A DNA stretch of 64,000 nt from Bacillus sp. ISL-45 (lineage in GTDB: Bacteria; Bacillota; Bacilli; Bacillales; Cytobacillaceae). The DNA lies in NCBI RefSeq assembly GCF_018613195.1, contig NZ_JAGGQQ010000006.1, forward strand, positions 53,049-117,048, written 5' to 3'. The notes beneath the pieces were generated by a model. That model was given only the letters and a program-made list of their open reading frames with translations, ran no database searches and was not told where the DNA came from. The stretch's first letter is position 1. Every line of letters begins with the position of its first letter. A program made the translations under genes and the position numbers. This document shows, in pieces, positions 1 to 8,682 of this stretch.

Positions 1-217
1 ATCTCTTGATCACCTGACAGATGAAGAAAAGGACGAGTATATGAACTCTGATCAAACGGTTGAATTCGGCCATACATTAGAGGACCAAATTCAGGGCCAA
101 ATTGATGCCGGATTCGTCATCACTGGATTGTATGAAGACGATTTTGGCGGCAGAAGGCCACTAGATGAATATATTAAATGTTTTGTCGCAACAAAAGCTG
201 TTAAAATAAATGTATAA
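1..217 (+). CDS. C-terminal end of a class I SAM-dependent methyltransferase (5' end outside window)
   Basis: The reading frame is open from base 2 to the TAA at 215-217 and gives the last 71 residues of a protein. The tail contains TLEDQIQGQIDAGF and GLYEDDF, a pattern I recall from the C-terminal part of bacillar class I SAM-dependent methyltransferases of about 250 residues. The SAM-binding motifs lie outside the window, so the family call rests on resemblance of the tail only. A Rho-independent terminator follows at 228-252. Confidence 0.55.
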   Translation, partial: SLDHLTDEEKDEYMNSDQTVEFGHTLEDQIQGQIDAGFVITGLYEDDFGGRRPLDEYIKCFVATKAVKINV

Positions 218-227
218 ATCGCTCGCG

Positions 228-252
228 CCCTAAGAATCCTTAGGGTTTTTTG
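228..252 (+). terminator. Rho-independent terminator
   Basis: The perfect 7-bp stem CCCTAAG/CTTAGGG has a 4-base loop and is followed by TTTTTTG. It closes the methyltransferase gene that enters the window from the left. Confidence 0.9.
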
Positions 253-395
253 TTATTTAATCAGCATAAACTTCACACCCCCGATCAGTGTTTGGCTCAA
301 GCTTCCACCTCCTCGAGTTTCTCAACTTTTTCTAGATTTTTTAGAATATTTAGACTAATAGTTGAATATTTCAATATAAACGTTATAATAAAGTT

Positions 396-423
396 TATAA
401 TACATACCGACCGGTTAGTAGAA
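396..423 (+). promoter_or_regulatory. TetR-type operator 1 with -10 box, upstream of SDR/acyl-CoA synthetase operon
   Basis: The sequence ACATACCGACCGGTTAGTAG at 402-421 is an interrupted palindrome centred between 412 and 413. It lies directly behind a TATAAT hexamer at 396-401, so a bound repressor would cover the transcription start. The same motif recurs at 3544, 18089 and 22465. The TetR gene at 2928 is the likely ligand-responsive regulator (inference from proximity). Confidence 0.8.
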
Positions 424-441
424 AGCTTTAGGGGGAATAAA

Positions 442-1194
442 ATGAGATTAGGAGACAAGACAGCGATCATTACTGGCGGTGCCAGTGGAATTGGCCGTGC
501 AGCCGCACGTCGCTTTGCCGCTGAAGGAGCCCAGCTGGTAATCGCAGATGTGAATTGTGATGGCGGCAGAGAGACAGCCCAGCTTATTGAACAACAGGGG
601 GGCAAGGCTCTTTTTATCGAAACAAATGTAAGCGATTCCAAACAGGTGAAAGATCTCGTTTCAGCAACTGTTGAAGCATACGGAAAACTGGATATTCTCT
701 TTAATAACGCAGGCATAGGCAATCCGGATGTTAAAAGTGTTGATCTCGCTGAAGACGATTGGGACAGAATTATAGATATTAATCTTAAAAGTGTTTTCCT
801 CGGCATAAAACATGCTGTTCCTGAACTGAAAAAGGCTGGTGGAGGAGCGATCATCAACACCTCTAGCTTGCTTGGAATAAAGGGGCAAAAATATCTTGCC
901 GCTTACAACGCATCCAAGGCTGGCGTTATCCTTCTGACCAAAAATGCAGCATTGGAATACGGCAGGGATTATATCCGTGTAAATGCAATAGCCCCGGGTG
1001 TCATCGATACCCAGATTATAGATGGCTGGAAAAATGATGAGCGGAAGTGGCCGATCATTTCGAGAGCAAATGCCTTGGGGAGAATTGGAACACCCGAGGA
1101 GGTCGCTAATGCCGTCCTGTTCCTCGCCTCTGATGAAGCTTCTTTTATTACTGGTGCGACATTGTCAGTCGACGGCGGTGGACTGACATTTTAG
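442..1194 (+). CDS. SDR family NAD(P)-dependent oxidoreductase
   Basis: This is a 250-residue classical short-chain dehydrogenase/reductase. The cofactor loop TGGASGIG is at residues 11-18, NNAG at 88-91, the catalytic serine near 141 and YNASK with Tyr155 and Lys159. The ATG at 442 follows GGGGGAATAA and gives the usual family length; an in-frame extension back to 250 is not plausible because it would run through the promoter and operator. It is first in a two-gene unit with the acyl-CoA synthetase at 1235, behind TetR operator 1. It probably oxidises or reduces a hydroxyacyl-CoA or alcohol intermediate; the exact substrate cannot be read from sequence. Confidence 0.93.
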   Translation: MRLGDKTAIITGGASGIGRAAARRFAAEGAQLVIADVNCDGGRETAQLIEQQGGKALFIETNVSDSKQVKDLVSATVEAYGKLDILFNNAGIGNPDVKSVDLAEDDWDRIIDINLKSVFLGIKHAVPELKKAGGGAIINTSSLLGIKGQKYLAAYNASKAGVILLTKNAALEYGRDYIRVNAIAPGVIDTQIIDGWKNDERKWPIISRANALGRIGTPEEVANAVLFLASDEASFITGATLSVDGGGLTF

Positions 1195-1234
1195 CCATAT
1201 ACAATTAAGTAAAATTTAGAATGGGGGAAATCAA

Positions 1235-2848
1235 ATGAGCGAGAACAATGTCTGGCTTTCCAAGTATCCTGACTCCATTGCATCCACTATCACAATTCCT
1301 GAAAAATCTTTGCCGCAAATGCTTCGAGAATCAGCAGAGAAGTATCCTCTTAACAATGCCTTATCCTTCTATGGCAGAAAAATCACATATGAACAGTTGT
1401 CCCAGAATGTGATGCATTTTGCATCAGCACTGCAAAACAGAGGAGTAGAGGCTGGAGACCGGGTGGCTATCATGCTCCCGAATTGTCCTCAATATGTCAT
1501 TTCCTATTTTGGCATATTGACTGCAGGTGCGATCGTTACACAGGTGAATCCAATGTCCGTTGAACGTGAGCTTGAATATATCCTTAATGACTCAGGAGCG
1601 GAAACAATTGTAGTGTTTGATGCGCTCTATGCCAAAGTGAAAAGTGTTGAGGCTTCTACTAAACTTAGAAATATCATAGTTGTCAGCCTGCAGCCTTCTG
1701 AGCATACTTTTGCACCAGACACAAAATTTGAAGTGTTTTTATCAGAAAGCAGCGGCAGGACATCCGTGGTCGATGTTAATCCTCTTGAGGATGTTGCCGT
1801 GCTCCAGTACACGGGCGGCACAACAGGACGATCCAAAGGTGCGATGCTAACTCATCGAAACCTTCTGGCCAATGTACTGCAATCCCATGAATTTTTCAAG
1901 AATGATATCAAACCTGGTGTTGAGCGTTCGTTGACGGTCATCCCCCTGTTCCATGTATTTGGGATGACAGCCTGCATGAACCTATCAATCTATACAGGCG
2001 CAGAGATCATTTTATTGCCTCGCTTTGACCTGGAAGAAGTCCTGAATACGATAAAAAATGAACAGCCAACGATGTTCCCTGGGGTTCCGACGATGTATGT
2101 CGCGATTACGAACCATCCGAAAGCGGAGGAGTATGGAATCGGCAGCATAGAAATATGCAACAGCGGGAGTGCGCCAATGCCAGTAGAACTCCTAAAAGAA
2201 TTTGAGAGAAAAACTGGTTCAAAGATCCTTGAAGGCTATGGCCTTTCGGAAGCATCGCCAACTACCCATTGCAATCCAAGCTTTGCTGAAAGAAAACCCG
2301 GAAGTGTCGGCATCGGCATGCCATCAACAGAATACAGAGTCGTCGACCTGGCAACAGGAAAAGAAGAAGTTCCAGCTGGAGAGCTGGGTGAAGTAATCAT
2401 TAAAGGCCCGCAGGTTATGAAAGGCTACTGGAATATGCCAGAGGAGACAGCAAACACATTGAGGGATGGATGGCTTTATACAGGAGATATTGCAAAAGTT
2501 GATGAAGAAGGATATTTATATATTGTCGACCGAAAAAAAGACATGATCATCGCGAGCGGTTACAATATTTATCCACGTGATATTGAGGAAGTATTGTATG
2601 AACATCCGTCTGTCCAGGAAGCCGTTGTCATCGGCATACCGGATGAATACCGCGGCGAAGCAGTCAAAGCAGTGATCGTCCTAAAAGCAGGAAAGGAAGC
2701 CGATGAAGCACAGATCAAGGAGTTCTGCCGACAGAATATGGCTGCCTACAAGGTACCAAACGTCGTCGAATTCCGTGAACAGCTGCCGAAGACAAGTGTG
2801 GGCAAGATTTTGCGAAGAGCACTAAGGGAAGAAGTAAGGAGTAAATAA
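1235..2848 (+). CDS. Long-chain/medium-chain acyl-CoA synthetase (AMP-binding enzyme)
   Basis: A 537-residue ANL-superfamily ligase that activates a carboxylic acid to its CoA thioester through an acyl-adenylate. The P-loop TGGTTGRSKGAM lies near residues 192-203, EGYGLSEASP marks the A5 motif, YTGDIAKVDEEGY the A7 motif and DRKKDMIIASGYNIYPR the hinge region. The C-terminal TSVGKILRRALRE contains the catalytic lysine. It lies 40 bp behind the SDR with its own GGGGGAAATC ribosome binding site. It is one of three acyl-CoA synthetases in this island, which suggests several carboxylates, or different chain lengths, enter the pathway. Confidence 0.93.
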   Translation: MSENNVWLSKYPDSIASTITIPEKSLPQMLRESAEKYPLNNALSFYGRKITYEQLSQNVMHFASALQNRGVEAGDRVAIMLPNCPQYVISYFGILTAGAIVTQVNPMSVERELEYILNDSGAETIVVFDALYAKVKSVEASTKLRNIIVVSLQPSEHTFAPDTKFEVFLSESSGRTSVVDVNPLEDVAVLQYTGGTTGRSKGAMLTHRNLLANVLQSHEFFKNDIKPGVERSLTVIPLFHVFGMTACMNLSIYTGAEIILLPRFDLEEVLNTIKNEQPTMFPGVPTMYVAITNHPKAEEYGIGSIEICNSGSAPMPVELLKEFERKTGSKILEGYGLSEASPTTHCNPSFAERKPGSVGIGMPSTEYRVVDLATGKEEVPAGELGEVIIKGPQVMKGYWNMPEETANTLRDGWLYTGDIAKVDEEGYLYIVDRKKDMIIASGYNIYPRDIEEVLYEHPSVQEAVVIGIPDEYRGEAVKAVIVLKAGKEADEAQIKEFCRQNMAAYKVPNVVEFREQLPKTSVGKILRRALREEVRSK

Positions 2849-2927
2849 ATACTTTCTCCGTAATGGGACAGGGGGTAAAATATGGTATAATTTCTGTGCA
2901 GACTAGTAGGATTGCGAGGACAGCAAA

Positions 2928-3491
2928 GTGAAAGAAAAAATTACCGCACATAGCATAAGATTATTCGAGGTAAAAGGTTTCAGTGAGACTTCAATCCAGG
3001 ATATTGTCGACTCACTAGGGGTGACTAAAGGTTCGTTTTATTATTACTTTTCCAGCAAAGAAGAATTACTGATGGATATACATCTCAGATATATTGACGA
3101 GTTATTAAGCCGTCAGGAAGAAATTCTTTTAGAACAGTCGACAAGCAAGCAAAAATTGTTTGACATCGTTTATATGCTGATCAGCAGCATTAAGTCAAAA
3201 GGGGCATCCGCAAAAATCTTTTTCAGGGAAATGCGTCACTTAAGTGATGACAGGCTGGCACAGATTGTCGCAAAGCGTGATCAATTCAGATCGAATGTGG
3301 AACGGCTGATTCGCGAAGGAATTGACAGCGGCGAGTTCCGAAAAGATTTGAATCCCATCATCGTCACCTTTGGCATACTTGGTGCCGCAAACTGGAGCTA
3401 CCAGTGGTTCAATCCAATGGGAAAGGTATCTGACCGGGAAGTGGCCGAGATTTTTGTCGAAATGATCCTGAAGGGAATCGAAGTCAATTGA
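2928..3491 (+). CDS. TetR/AcrR family regulator, probable repressor of the acyl-CoA catabolic island
   Basis: A 187-residue TetR-family protein. The N-terminal helix-turn-helix (about residues 14-57) contains SIQDIVDSLGVTKGSFYYYF, typical of regulators of fatty-acid and acyl-CoA metabolism. The rest is an all-helical ligand pocket that in related proteins binds acyl-CoA. The start is GTG at 2928 behind GCGAGGA. It lies between the SDR/ligase unit and the long thioesterase-to-ADH operon. Four matching palindromes in the island are the natural candidates for its operators. A degenerate half-site (ACTAGTAGG near 2903) precedes it and might give weak autoregulation. The ligand is unknown. Confidence 0.9.
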   Translation: MKEKITAHSIRLFEVKGFSETSIQDIVDSLGVTKGSFYYYFSSKEELLMDIHLRYIDELLSRQEEILLEQSTSKQKLFDIVYMLISSIKSKGASAKIFFREMRHLSDDRLAQIVAKRDQFRSNVERLIREGIDSGEFRKDLNPIIVTFGILGAANWSYQWFNPMGKVSDREVAEIFVEMILKGIEVN

Positions 3492-3505
3492 AGAAATATG
3501 TAGGG

Positions 3506-3543
3506 AGAGGCTTATGAAAGCCAAGCCTCTTTCTTTATTTTTT
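3506..3543 (+). terminator. Rho-independent terminator after the TetR gene
   Basis: AGAGGCTT/AAGCCTCT forms an 8-bp perfect stem with a 9-base loop, followed by a T-rich run. It separates the regulator from the operator and operon that start just downstream. Confidence 0.85.
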
Positions 3544-3565
3544 ACATACCAACCGGTTAGTACGA
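3544..3565 (+). promoter_or_regulatory. TetR-type operator 2, upstream of the thioesterase-to-ADH operon
   Basis: ACATACCAACCGGTTAGTAC at 3544-3563 matches operator 1 and operator 3 closely. It lies 33 bp before the thioesterase start and directly after the terminator of the TetR gene, so it can control the ten-gene operon that ends at 13935. Confidence 0.8.
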
Positions 3566-3595
3566 AGAAATTCCGAATAGAAAGTGGGGAGACAA

Positions 3596-3997
3596 ATGCA
3601 GGAAATCCAGGTACAGGCACGATTTGGCGAGACGGACGCGCTAGGACATATTAACAATACCAGTTATTTTGTCTATCTGGAGGAGGCAAGGATCCGCTTT
3701 TTTGAAACATTGGGCTACCGCATGGAATTGAACGACTGGAAATTCATTTTAGCTTCCACCAAATGTGATTTTGTCAGCCAGGGGTATTTCGACCAGCTGT
3801 TGACGGTAAAAACATTTGTATCAAGAATTGGTTCGAAAAGCTTCCAGCTAGAACATGACATTGTCTGCACGCAGACGCAGCAGTTGATTGCAAAGGGCAA
3901 TGCAATCATTGTGTATTATGATTTTACAAATCAACAGAGTCAGGTTTTACCCGAATTGCTAAAAGAAGGGCTGAAAAGCTATTTGCTGCCCGCATAA
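3596..3997 (+). CDS. Acyl-CoA thioesterase, hotdog fold (4HBT/YbgC type)
   Basis: A 133-residue single hotdog-domain protein. The motif GETDALGHINNTSYFVYLEE near residues 11-30 carries the conserved aspartate (Asp14) of the 4-hydroxybenzoyl-CoA/YbgC thioesterases. I chose ATG at 3596 because GGGGAGA lies at the right distance; a GTG twelve bases upstream would overlap that site. The enzyme would release CoA from an acyl-CoA intermediate, either as a drain for dead-end thioesters or as part of the route. It is the first gene of the long operon behind TetR operator 2. Confidence 0.85.
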   Translation: MQEIQVQARFGETDALGHINNTSYFVYLEEARIRFFETLGYRMELNDWKFILASTKCDFVSQGYFDQLLTVKTFVSRIGSKSFQLEHDIVCTQTQQLIAKGNAIIVYYDFTNQQSQVLPELLKEGLKSYLLPA

Positions 3998-4033
3998 ATA
4001 ACTGAATATTCCGTATATACAGGAGGTGTCGGA

Positions 4034-4813
4034 GTGAGATTCCAAGAAACAGTGGTTCTTGTTACAGGAGCGGGGAGCGGAATCGGAAAAGCGACAGCCG
4101 CTCGGTTTGCCAGTGAAGGGGCAAAAGTAATATTGGTTGGGCGGACGAAATCTAAGCTTGAGATGGCAGCAAAAGAAATAAATGAATTGCATGAGCTTCC
4201 TAGGGCTGAAATCTTTCCTGCTGACGTAACAGATGAAGATGATGTCAGCGAGTTAGCATATTACATGGAGGAGCAATTTGGCGACCTGCATGTCCTTGTG
4301 AATAATGCTGGAGGTTCTGTCCACTCAAAAATCATGGACACCTCAGCCAGTGATTGGGACTTTGTACAAAATACGAATTTAAAAAGTGTTTTCCTGGTCT
4401 CGAAAACGCTTGGGAAGCTCATGGCAAAAAGTTCAGAGAAGGAGGGAGATTTTTCTCAAAACCGTTCAATCGTCAATGTAGCCAGTTTATCCGGACACCA
4501 GGCAGGTGCGCATATCCCCCATTACAGTGCTGCTAAAGCTGGTGTCATCAATTTTACAAAATCAATGGCATTGGAATTGTCTCCTTACGGGATAAGAGTC
4601 AATTCAGTATCACCTGGTTTTGTGGAAACTCCCCTGACTGAGAAGGGGATGAAGAATGAACAATTTGTTAAAGCAATCAGAAGAAATACAGCTCTAAGGC
4701 GAGCTGGCAATCCCGATGAAATCGCGAATGTGATTGCTTTTGTCGCATCAAGTGAAGCTTCTTACATGACGGGTTCAGACATTCTCGTTGATGGCGGCTG
4801 GTTGATTAAATAG
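4034..4813 (+). CDS. SDR family oxidoreductase
   Basis: A 259-residue classical SDR. TGAGSGIGKA is the cofactor loop near residues 11-20, NNAGG follows near residue 90, and YSAAKAG contains the catalytic Tyr and Lys. The start is GTG at 4034, preceded by AGGAGGTGTC. The C-terminal DGGW ending is typical of 3-hydroxyacyl or secondary-alcohol dehydrogenases. It is the second gene of the long operon, between thioesterase and enoyl-CoA hydratase, which suggests an oxidation step on an acyl or alcohol intermediate. Confidence 0.92.
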   Translation: MRFQETVVLVTGAGSGIGKATAARFASEGAKVILVGRTKSKLEMAAKEINELHELPRAEIFPADVTDEDDVSELAYYMEEQFGDLHVLVNNAGGSVHSKIMDTSASDWDFVQNTNLKSVFLVSKTLGKLMAKSSEKEGDFSQNRSIVNVASLSGHQAGAHIPHYSAAKAGVINFTKSMALELSPYGIRVNSVSPGFVETPLTEKGMKNEQFVKAIRRNTALRRAGNPDEIANVIAFVASSEASYMTGSDILVDGGWLIK

Positions 4814-4852
4814 GTTTATGATTCTATTAAAATCTGAGAAAGGGTGAACGCT

Positions 4853-5644
4853 ATGACGAATGTTAAGACGAGTGACCATTTAATCATCAACAAAAATGGG
4901 GCAGTACTTTCCTTGACCTTAAACAGACCAGAAAGCTTGAATTCCTTCAGCCCGGAAATGATTCTTACACTGACGGAGGAATTAAGAGAGGCACAGAACA
5001 ACCCAGAGGTAAAGGTAATCGTTTTGTCCGGTGCCGGCCGGTCGTTCAGTGCTGGCGGCGATGTAAAAACAATGGGCGAGGCACAAGCGACAGGCGTATA
5101 TGACCATATCGGAAGGCTGAATGAGTGTATTCTTGCCATGAAAGCTACAGAGAAGCCAATCATTGCAGCAGTTCATGGTTTTGCTGCGGGTGCAGGATTC
5201 AACCTTGCCCTTGCTTGTGACTTGATTGTCGCTGCCGATGACAGTAAATTTGCGCTGAGCTTCTCGCAGGTTGGCCTCGTCTCTGACGGCGGTGGTTCCT
5301 ATTTTGTCCCAAGACTAGTTGGACCGCATCTGGCAAAACAATTCATGTTCACTGCAGAACCAATTCCGGCAGAGCGATTATACCAGTTGGGCGTAATTAA
5401 CTATCTCAAACCTGTAACAACTTTACAGGAAGAAACACTGAAGCTTGCCACTCAGCTGGCAAATGGGCCGACCAGAACATATGGGATGATCAAGAAGCTG
5501 GTTGACCATTCAATGACAGCAACTCTGGAAGAAATTCTTGAGCAGGAACGTATCACACAGACCATGATGGTATCAACTGAAGACCATCAAGAAGGCATTG
5601 CAGCCTTCAAGGAAAAAAGAAAACCAAAATTTACAGGCAACTAA
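4853..5644 (+). CDS. Enoyl-CoA hydratase/isomerase (crotonase family)
   Basis: A 263-residue crotonase-fold protein. GRSFSAGGDVKTM and HGFAAGAGFNLALACDLIVA form the two halves of the CoA-binding oxyanion hole. The position where FadB-type hydratases carry their first catalytic glutamate reads GAGFNLAL, and the second region reads VGLVSDGGGSYF. Lacking a clear first glutamate, it may be an isomerase or another crotonase-type enzyme rather than a plain hydratase. The ATG at 4853 has GAAAGGG at good spacing; a GTG nine bases earlier is also in frame. The stop is 11 bp before the next gene. Confidence 0.88.
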   Translation: MTNVKTSDHLIINKNGAVLSLTLNRPESLNSFSPEMILTLTEELREAQNNPEVKVIVLSGAGRSFSAGGDVKTMGEAQATGVYDHIGRLNECILAMKATEKPIIAAVHGFAAGAGFNLALACDLIVAADDSKFALSFSQVGLVSDGGGSYFVPRLVGPHLAKQFMFTAEPIPAERLYQLGVINYLKPVTTLQEETLKLATQLANGPTRTYGMIKKLVDHSMTATLEEILEQERITQTMMVSTEDHQEGIAAFKEKRKPKFTGN

Positions 5645-5655
5645 GGAGGCAATTC

Positions 5656-6630
5656 ATGAAAGCAATCCAACTGAAAGAATATGGCGGTCCGGAGGTTCTC
5701 CTATTGGCAGAGATGGAAAGACCAGTACCTACAGATCATCAAGTATTAATTGAAATCCATGCGATCGGAGTCAATTATGCGGACACAGCAAGAAGAGAAG
5801 GACTGTATGTCATTCCTACTAAACTGCCGTTTATACCTGGAGCAGAAATTGCGGGAATTGTAGTTGAAACAGGAGAATCCGTAACAAATGTTCAGGCCGG
5901 CGACCGCGTTGTTACCTTAATCGAATCTGGAGGTTACGCTGAATTTGCCCTTGCTGACAGCCGCGGGCTCATTCCTTTGCAGGACCATATGGAATTTGAA
6001 CAGGCAGTCGCTCTCCCGCTTCAAGGTCTAAGCGCATATCACATACTGAAAACGATGGGACGGCTGGAAAAAGGTGAAACAGTGCTAGTCCATGCAGCAG
6101 CTGGAGGAGTAGGCACTTTGGCTGTCCAATTAGCAAAGCTATCAGGTGCAAGCAAAGTAATAGCAACCGCTAGCACTGATGATAAACTCTCTTTAGCCGC
6201 TGAAATGGGAGCTGATGTACTTGTCAATTACACTGAACAGGGATGGGAAGAAAAGGTTTTGGAAGCAACCGGCGGTAAAGGTGTGGATGTTGCCCTAGAA
6301 ATGGCAGGAGGGGAAATTTTCAATAAAACGTTGAAATGCCTTGCCACGTTCGGTCGGCTGGTTATCTATGGAGTTGCCAGCGGGGAGCAGAGCCGCTTTT
6401 ATCCATCATCCTTAATGGCCAGAAACCAGTCAGTCATCGGGTTTTTCCTGCCGCAAATCATGAGAAAGCCGGCGCTGATCCAATCAAGTATGGCTGAAAT
6501 GCTTGGATATTTATCGAAGGGCCAATTAAAACTGACAATTGGAGGCGTTTATTCGCTTGAGCAGGCAGCAGAAGTCCATCGCCTTTTGCAATCACGGCAG
6601 ACGAAGGGAAAACTGATTCTAAAACCTTAA
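5656..6630 (+). CDS. Quinone oxidoreductase-like MDR family NADPH-dependent reductase
   Basis: A 324-residue zinc-independent medium-chain dehydrogenase/reductase. The GroES-like N-terminal half includes LPFIPGAEIAGIV, and the Rossmann nucleotide motif HAAAGGVGTLAVQLAK lies near residues 146-161. No zinc-binding cysteine cluster is visible, so it groups with quinone oxidoreductase/enoyl reductase types rather than zinc alcohol dehydrogenases. The start has AAGGAGGC eight bases upstream. It may reduce an enoyl or enone intermediate of the island; substrate not determinable. Confidence 0.88.
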   Translation: MKAIQLKEYGGPEVLLLAEMERPVPTDHQVLIEIHAIGVNYADTARREGLYVIPTKLPFIPGAEIAGIVVETGESVTNVQAGDRVVTLIESGGYAEFALADSRGLIPLQDHMEFEQAVALPLQGLSAYHILKTMGRLEKGETVLVHAAAGGVGTLAVQLAKLSGASKVIATASTDDKLSLAAEMGADVLVNYTEQGWEEKVLEATGGKGVDVALEMAGGEIFNKTLKCLATFGRLVIYGVASGEQSRFYPSSLMARNQSVIGFFLPQIMRKPALIQSSMAEMLGYLSKGQLKLTIGGVYSLEQAAEVHRLLQSRQTKGKLILKP

Positions 6631-6645
6631 TAAGGGGTGTGCTGA

Positions 6646-7644
6646 ATGGCAAGTATTAATACGGTAACTGGTCCTATTAAAGCGGAGCAATTGGAGAAGA
6701 CGCTTATTCATGAGCACTTTATCTTTGGGTATCCTGGCTTCCAGGGTGATGTGACATTGGGTGGATTTAATGAAGAATCAGCTCTCGAAGAGGCAATCAA
6801 CATTGCCAGGTACATGCAGAGCTTTGGGGTAAAGACAGTCGTGGATCCGACCCCAAATGAATGTGGAAGAAATCCAGAGTTTTTAAAGAAAGTCTCGGAA
6901 GCTACCGGTCTCCAGATTATTTGTGCCACTGGCTATTATTACGAAGGGGAAGGAGCAACCCCTTATTTCAAGTTCAGGCAGGCATTGGGCACCGCGGAGG
7001 AAGAAATCTATCAAATGTTCAAGAAAGAGTTCACCGAAGGTATCTCAGGTTCGGGCATTAAGCCTGGAGTGATCAAACTGGCGTCCAGCAAAGGTGAAAT
7101 CACAGAGTATGAAAAGATGTTTTTCCGCGCGGGCGCCCGTGTACAACAGGAAACAGGCGCAGTAATCCTCACCCACACCCAGGAAGGAACAATGGGTCCT
7201 GAACAAGTAAGGTTACTGATTGAACACGGAGCAGATCCTGGAAAAATCATCATCGGCCATATGTGTGGAAATACCGACCCCGAATATCATAAACAGGTTC
7301 TGGACCAAGGCGTCCGGATTGGCCTGGACCGTTTCGGCATCCAGGGTATGGTAGGTGCACCTTTTGACCATGAACGGGTACAGACTCTGCTGGCATTACT
7401 GACTGAAGGGTACGAAGATCAAATTTTACTTGCACATGATACCGTGAATATCTGGCTCGGCCGCCCGCCTGTTATGCCGGAGCAGGCCGCGAAGATTATG
7501 GAAAACTGGCAGCCAGGCCATATTTTCAACAATATCTTGCCACAGCTTAGAGAAAATGGAGTGTCAGAAACGCAAATTGATAAGATGCTCGGCGGAAATG
7601 CTGTTGGACTTTTCACTGGGGCTCCGGCAAAGGTAGTATCCTAG
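6646..7644 (+). CDS. Phosphotriesterase-family metallohydrolase (lactonase-like)
   Basis: A 332-residue amidohydrolase-superfamily protein of the PTE/php type. Metal ligands are visible in order: LIHEHF near residue 21-26 (HxH), VIKLASSKG (the lysine that is carboxylated in the family), ILTHTQEG, IIGHMCGN and LLAHDT (the aspartate). Many bacterial members are lactonases (PLL) rather than phosphotriesterases. Within an operon of CoA ligases and hydroxyacyl dehydrogenases, opening of a lactone to a hydroxy acid is the most sensible role (inference). The ATG is 15 bp behind the MDR gene with a GGGGTG ribosome binding site. Confidence 0.87.
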   Translation: MASINTVTGPIKAEQLEKTLIHEHFIFGYPGFQGDVTLGGFNEESALEEAINIARYMQSFGVKTVVDPTPNECGRNPEFLKKVSEATGLQIICATGYYYEGEGATPYFKFRQALGTAEEEIYQMFKKEFTEGISGSGIKPGVIKLASSKGEITEYEKMFFRAGARVQQETGAVILTHTQEGTMGPEQVRLLIEHGADPGKIIIGHMCGNTDPEYHKQVLDQGVRIGLDRFGIQGMVGAPFDHERVQTLLALLTEGYEDQILLAHDTVNIWLGRPPVMPEQAAKIMENWQPGHIFNNILPQLRENGVSETQIDKMLGGNAVGLFTGAPAKVVS

Positions 7645-7688
7645 AAACAGTTCTCAGAGCTGATTCAAGATTCTAGTAGAAAGGGGCG

Positions 7689-8640
7689 ATGACCTATCCA
7701 AACAATTATACCTCTTACGCTGGATTCGCCTTTTTCTGAAGGGATCGTGGTAGTGTATGCCGTTCTTGGTGAAACAGCAACACTTATAGATACAGGCAAT
7801 CCAGGCGAGAAATCCTTTTACCAGCTGAAATCACAATTAAGAGAGCATAATCTCAGTTTTAAAGACTTTGACCATATAATCGTGACCCATATGCATACGG
7901 ACCATTGTGGAGGAGTCAGCCTGATCCAGCAGGAAGCGAGCCTTCCCGTGTATGTACATGAGCTTGCAAGGCCAGTGATCACTGGAGGAGAACCAGAGTT
8001 TAATAGAATCAATCAGTTTTTTAGTGATTTTCTAAAGGAATGTGGTGCTGACCCTACTGTTCATCAGCATGCACGGAAATACAAAGAAGAAATCTGGCAG
8101 AATGTCCAATATGTCAATGAAGGCGATGAAGTACACATAGGAGGAAGACCCTACAGTGTGTTGCATGTTCCCGGACATAGCCAGACAGATATCCTTCTGA
8201 TTGATGAGGAGCAGGGGATTACATTTGTCGGTGACCATATCATTCCCGAGCTGGCCGTCAACGCCTTTATTGAGCCTCCGGTACCAGGGGGAAAGCATCG
8301 TCCGTCTCCATTGATTCAATACAGGGAATCCCTGATTCGGTCAAAGGGGAGAAACCTGGGAAGATGTTATTCAGGACATGGACTTCCCTTCACACAGCAC
8401 ATTGAGCTCATTGGTAAAAGATTGGCTCAGCAGGATGCACGCTGTCAGCAAATACTTCAGGTTTTAAATGAGCGTGATAAAAAAGTTTTCGAGATTTGCC
8501 AGGAGGTCTACCCGCACTTGAAGGGGGAAATCGTTTTTCTTGGGCTCTCACAAATACAGGGGCATCTGGATTTGATGGAATCCCGAAATGAGGTGATGAA
8601 AGAGGTACAGGATTCAATTGTTTCTTATAAGCTGATCTGA
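7689..8640 (+). CDS. MBL-fold metallohydrolase with an apparent frameshift at the first codons
   Basis: The main frame encodes a metallo-beta-lactamase-fold hydrolase with HMHTDHCGG (metal site 1), VPGHSQTD and GDHI motifs, followed by a helical C-terminal domain. A well-placed AAGGGG-ATG lies at 7681-7691, but an in-frame TGA at 7690-7692 blocks this frame, so ATG and body are out of register by one base. Removing the A at 7692 would give M-P-I-Q-T-I-I-P-L, the usual first strand of this fold. Starting at GTG 7747 would lose that strand. Either there is a sequence error, a genuine frameshift, or an unusual start. The likely activity is thioester or lactone hydrolysis in the operon. Confidence 0.75.
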
Positions 8641-8682
8641 TAGTTGCCAAGGCTTCTTATACTTTTAACAGGAGAGGATTAA

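Noticed and set aside
250..441. Longer N-terminus (64 residues more) for the first SDR
   Set aside because: The extension spans the terminator, promoter and TetR operator and has no family similarity.
2895..2925. A fifth TetR operator upstream of the regulator gene
   Set aside because: Only ACTAGTAGG of one half-site is present; the other half does not match, so autoregulation is only mentioned as a possibility.
7689..7747. The TGA at 7690 as selenocysteine in the MBL hydrolase
   Set aside because: It overlaps the start codon region itself, so no upstream protein exists in that frame; a one-base indel is simpler.
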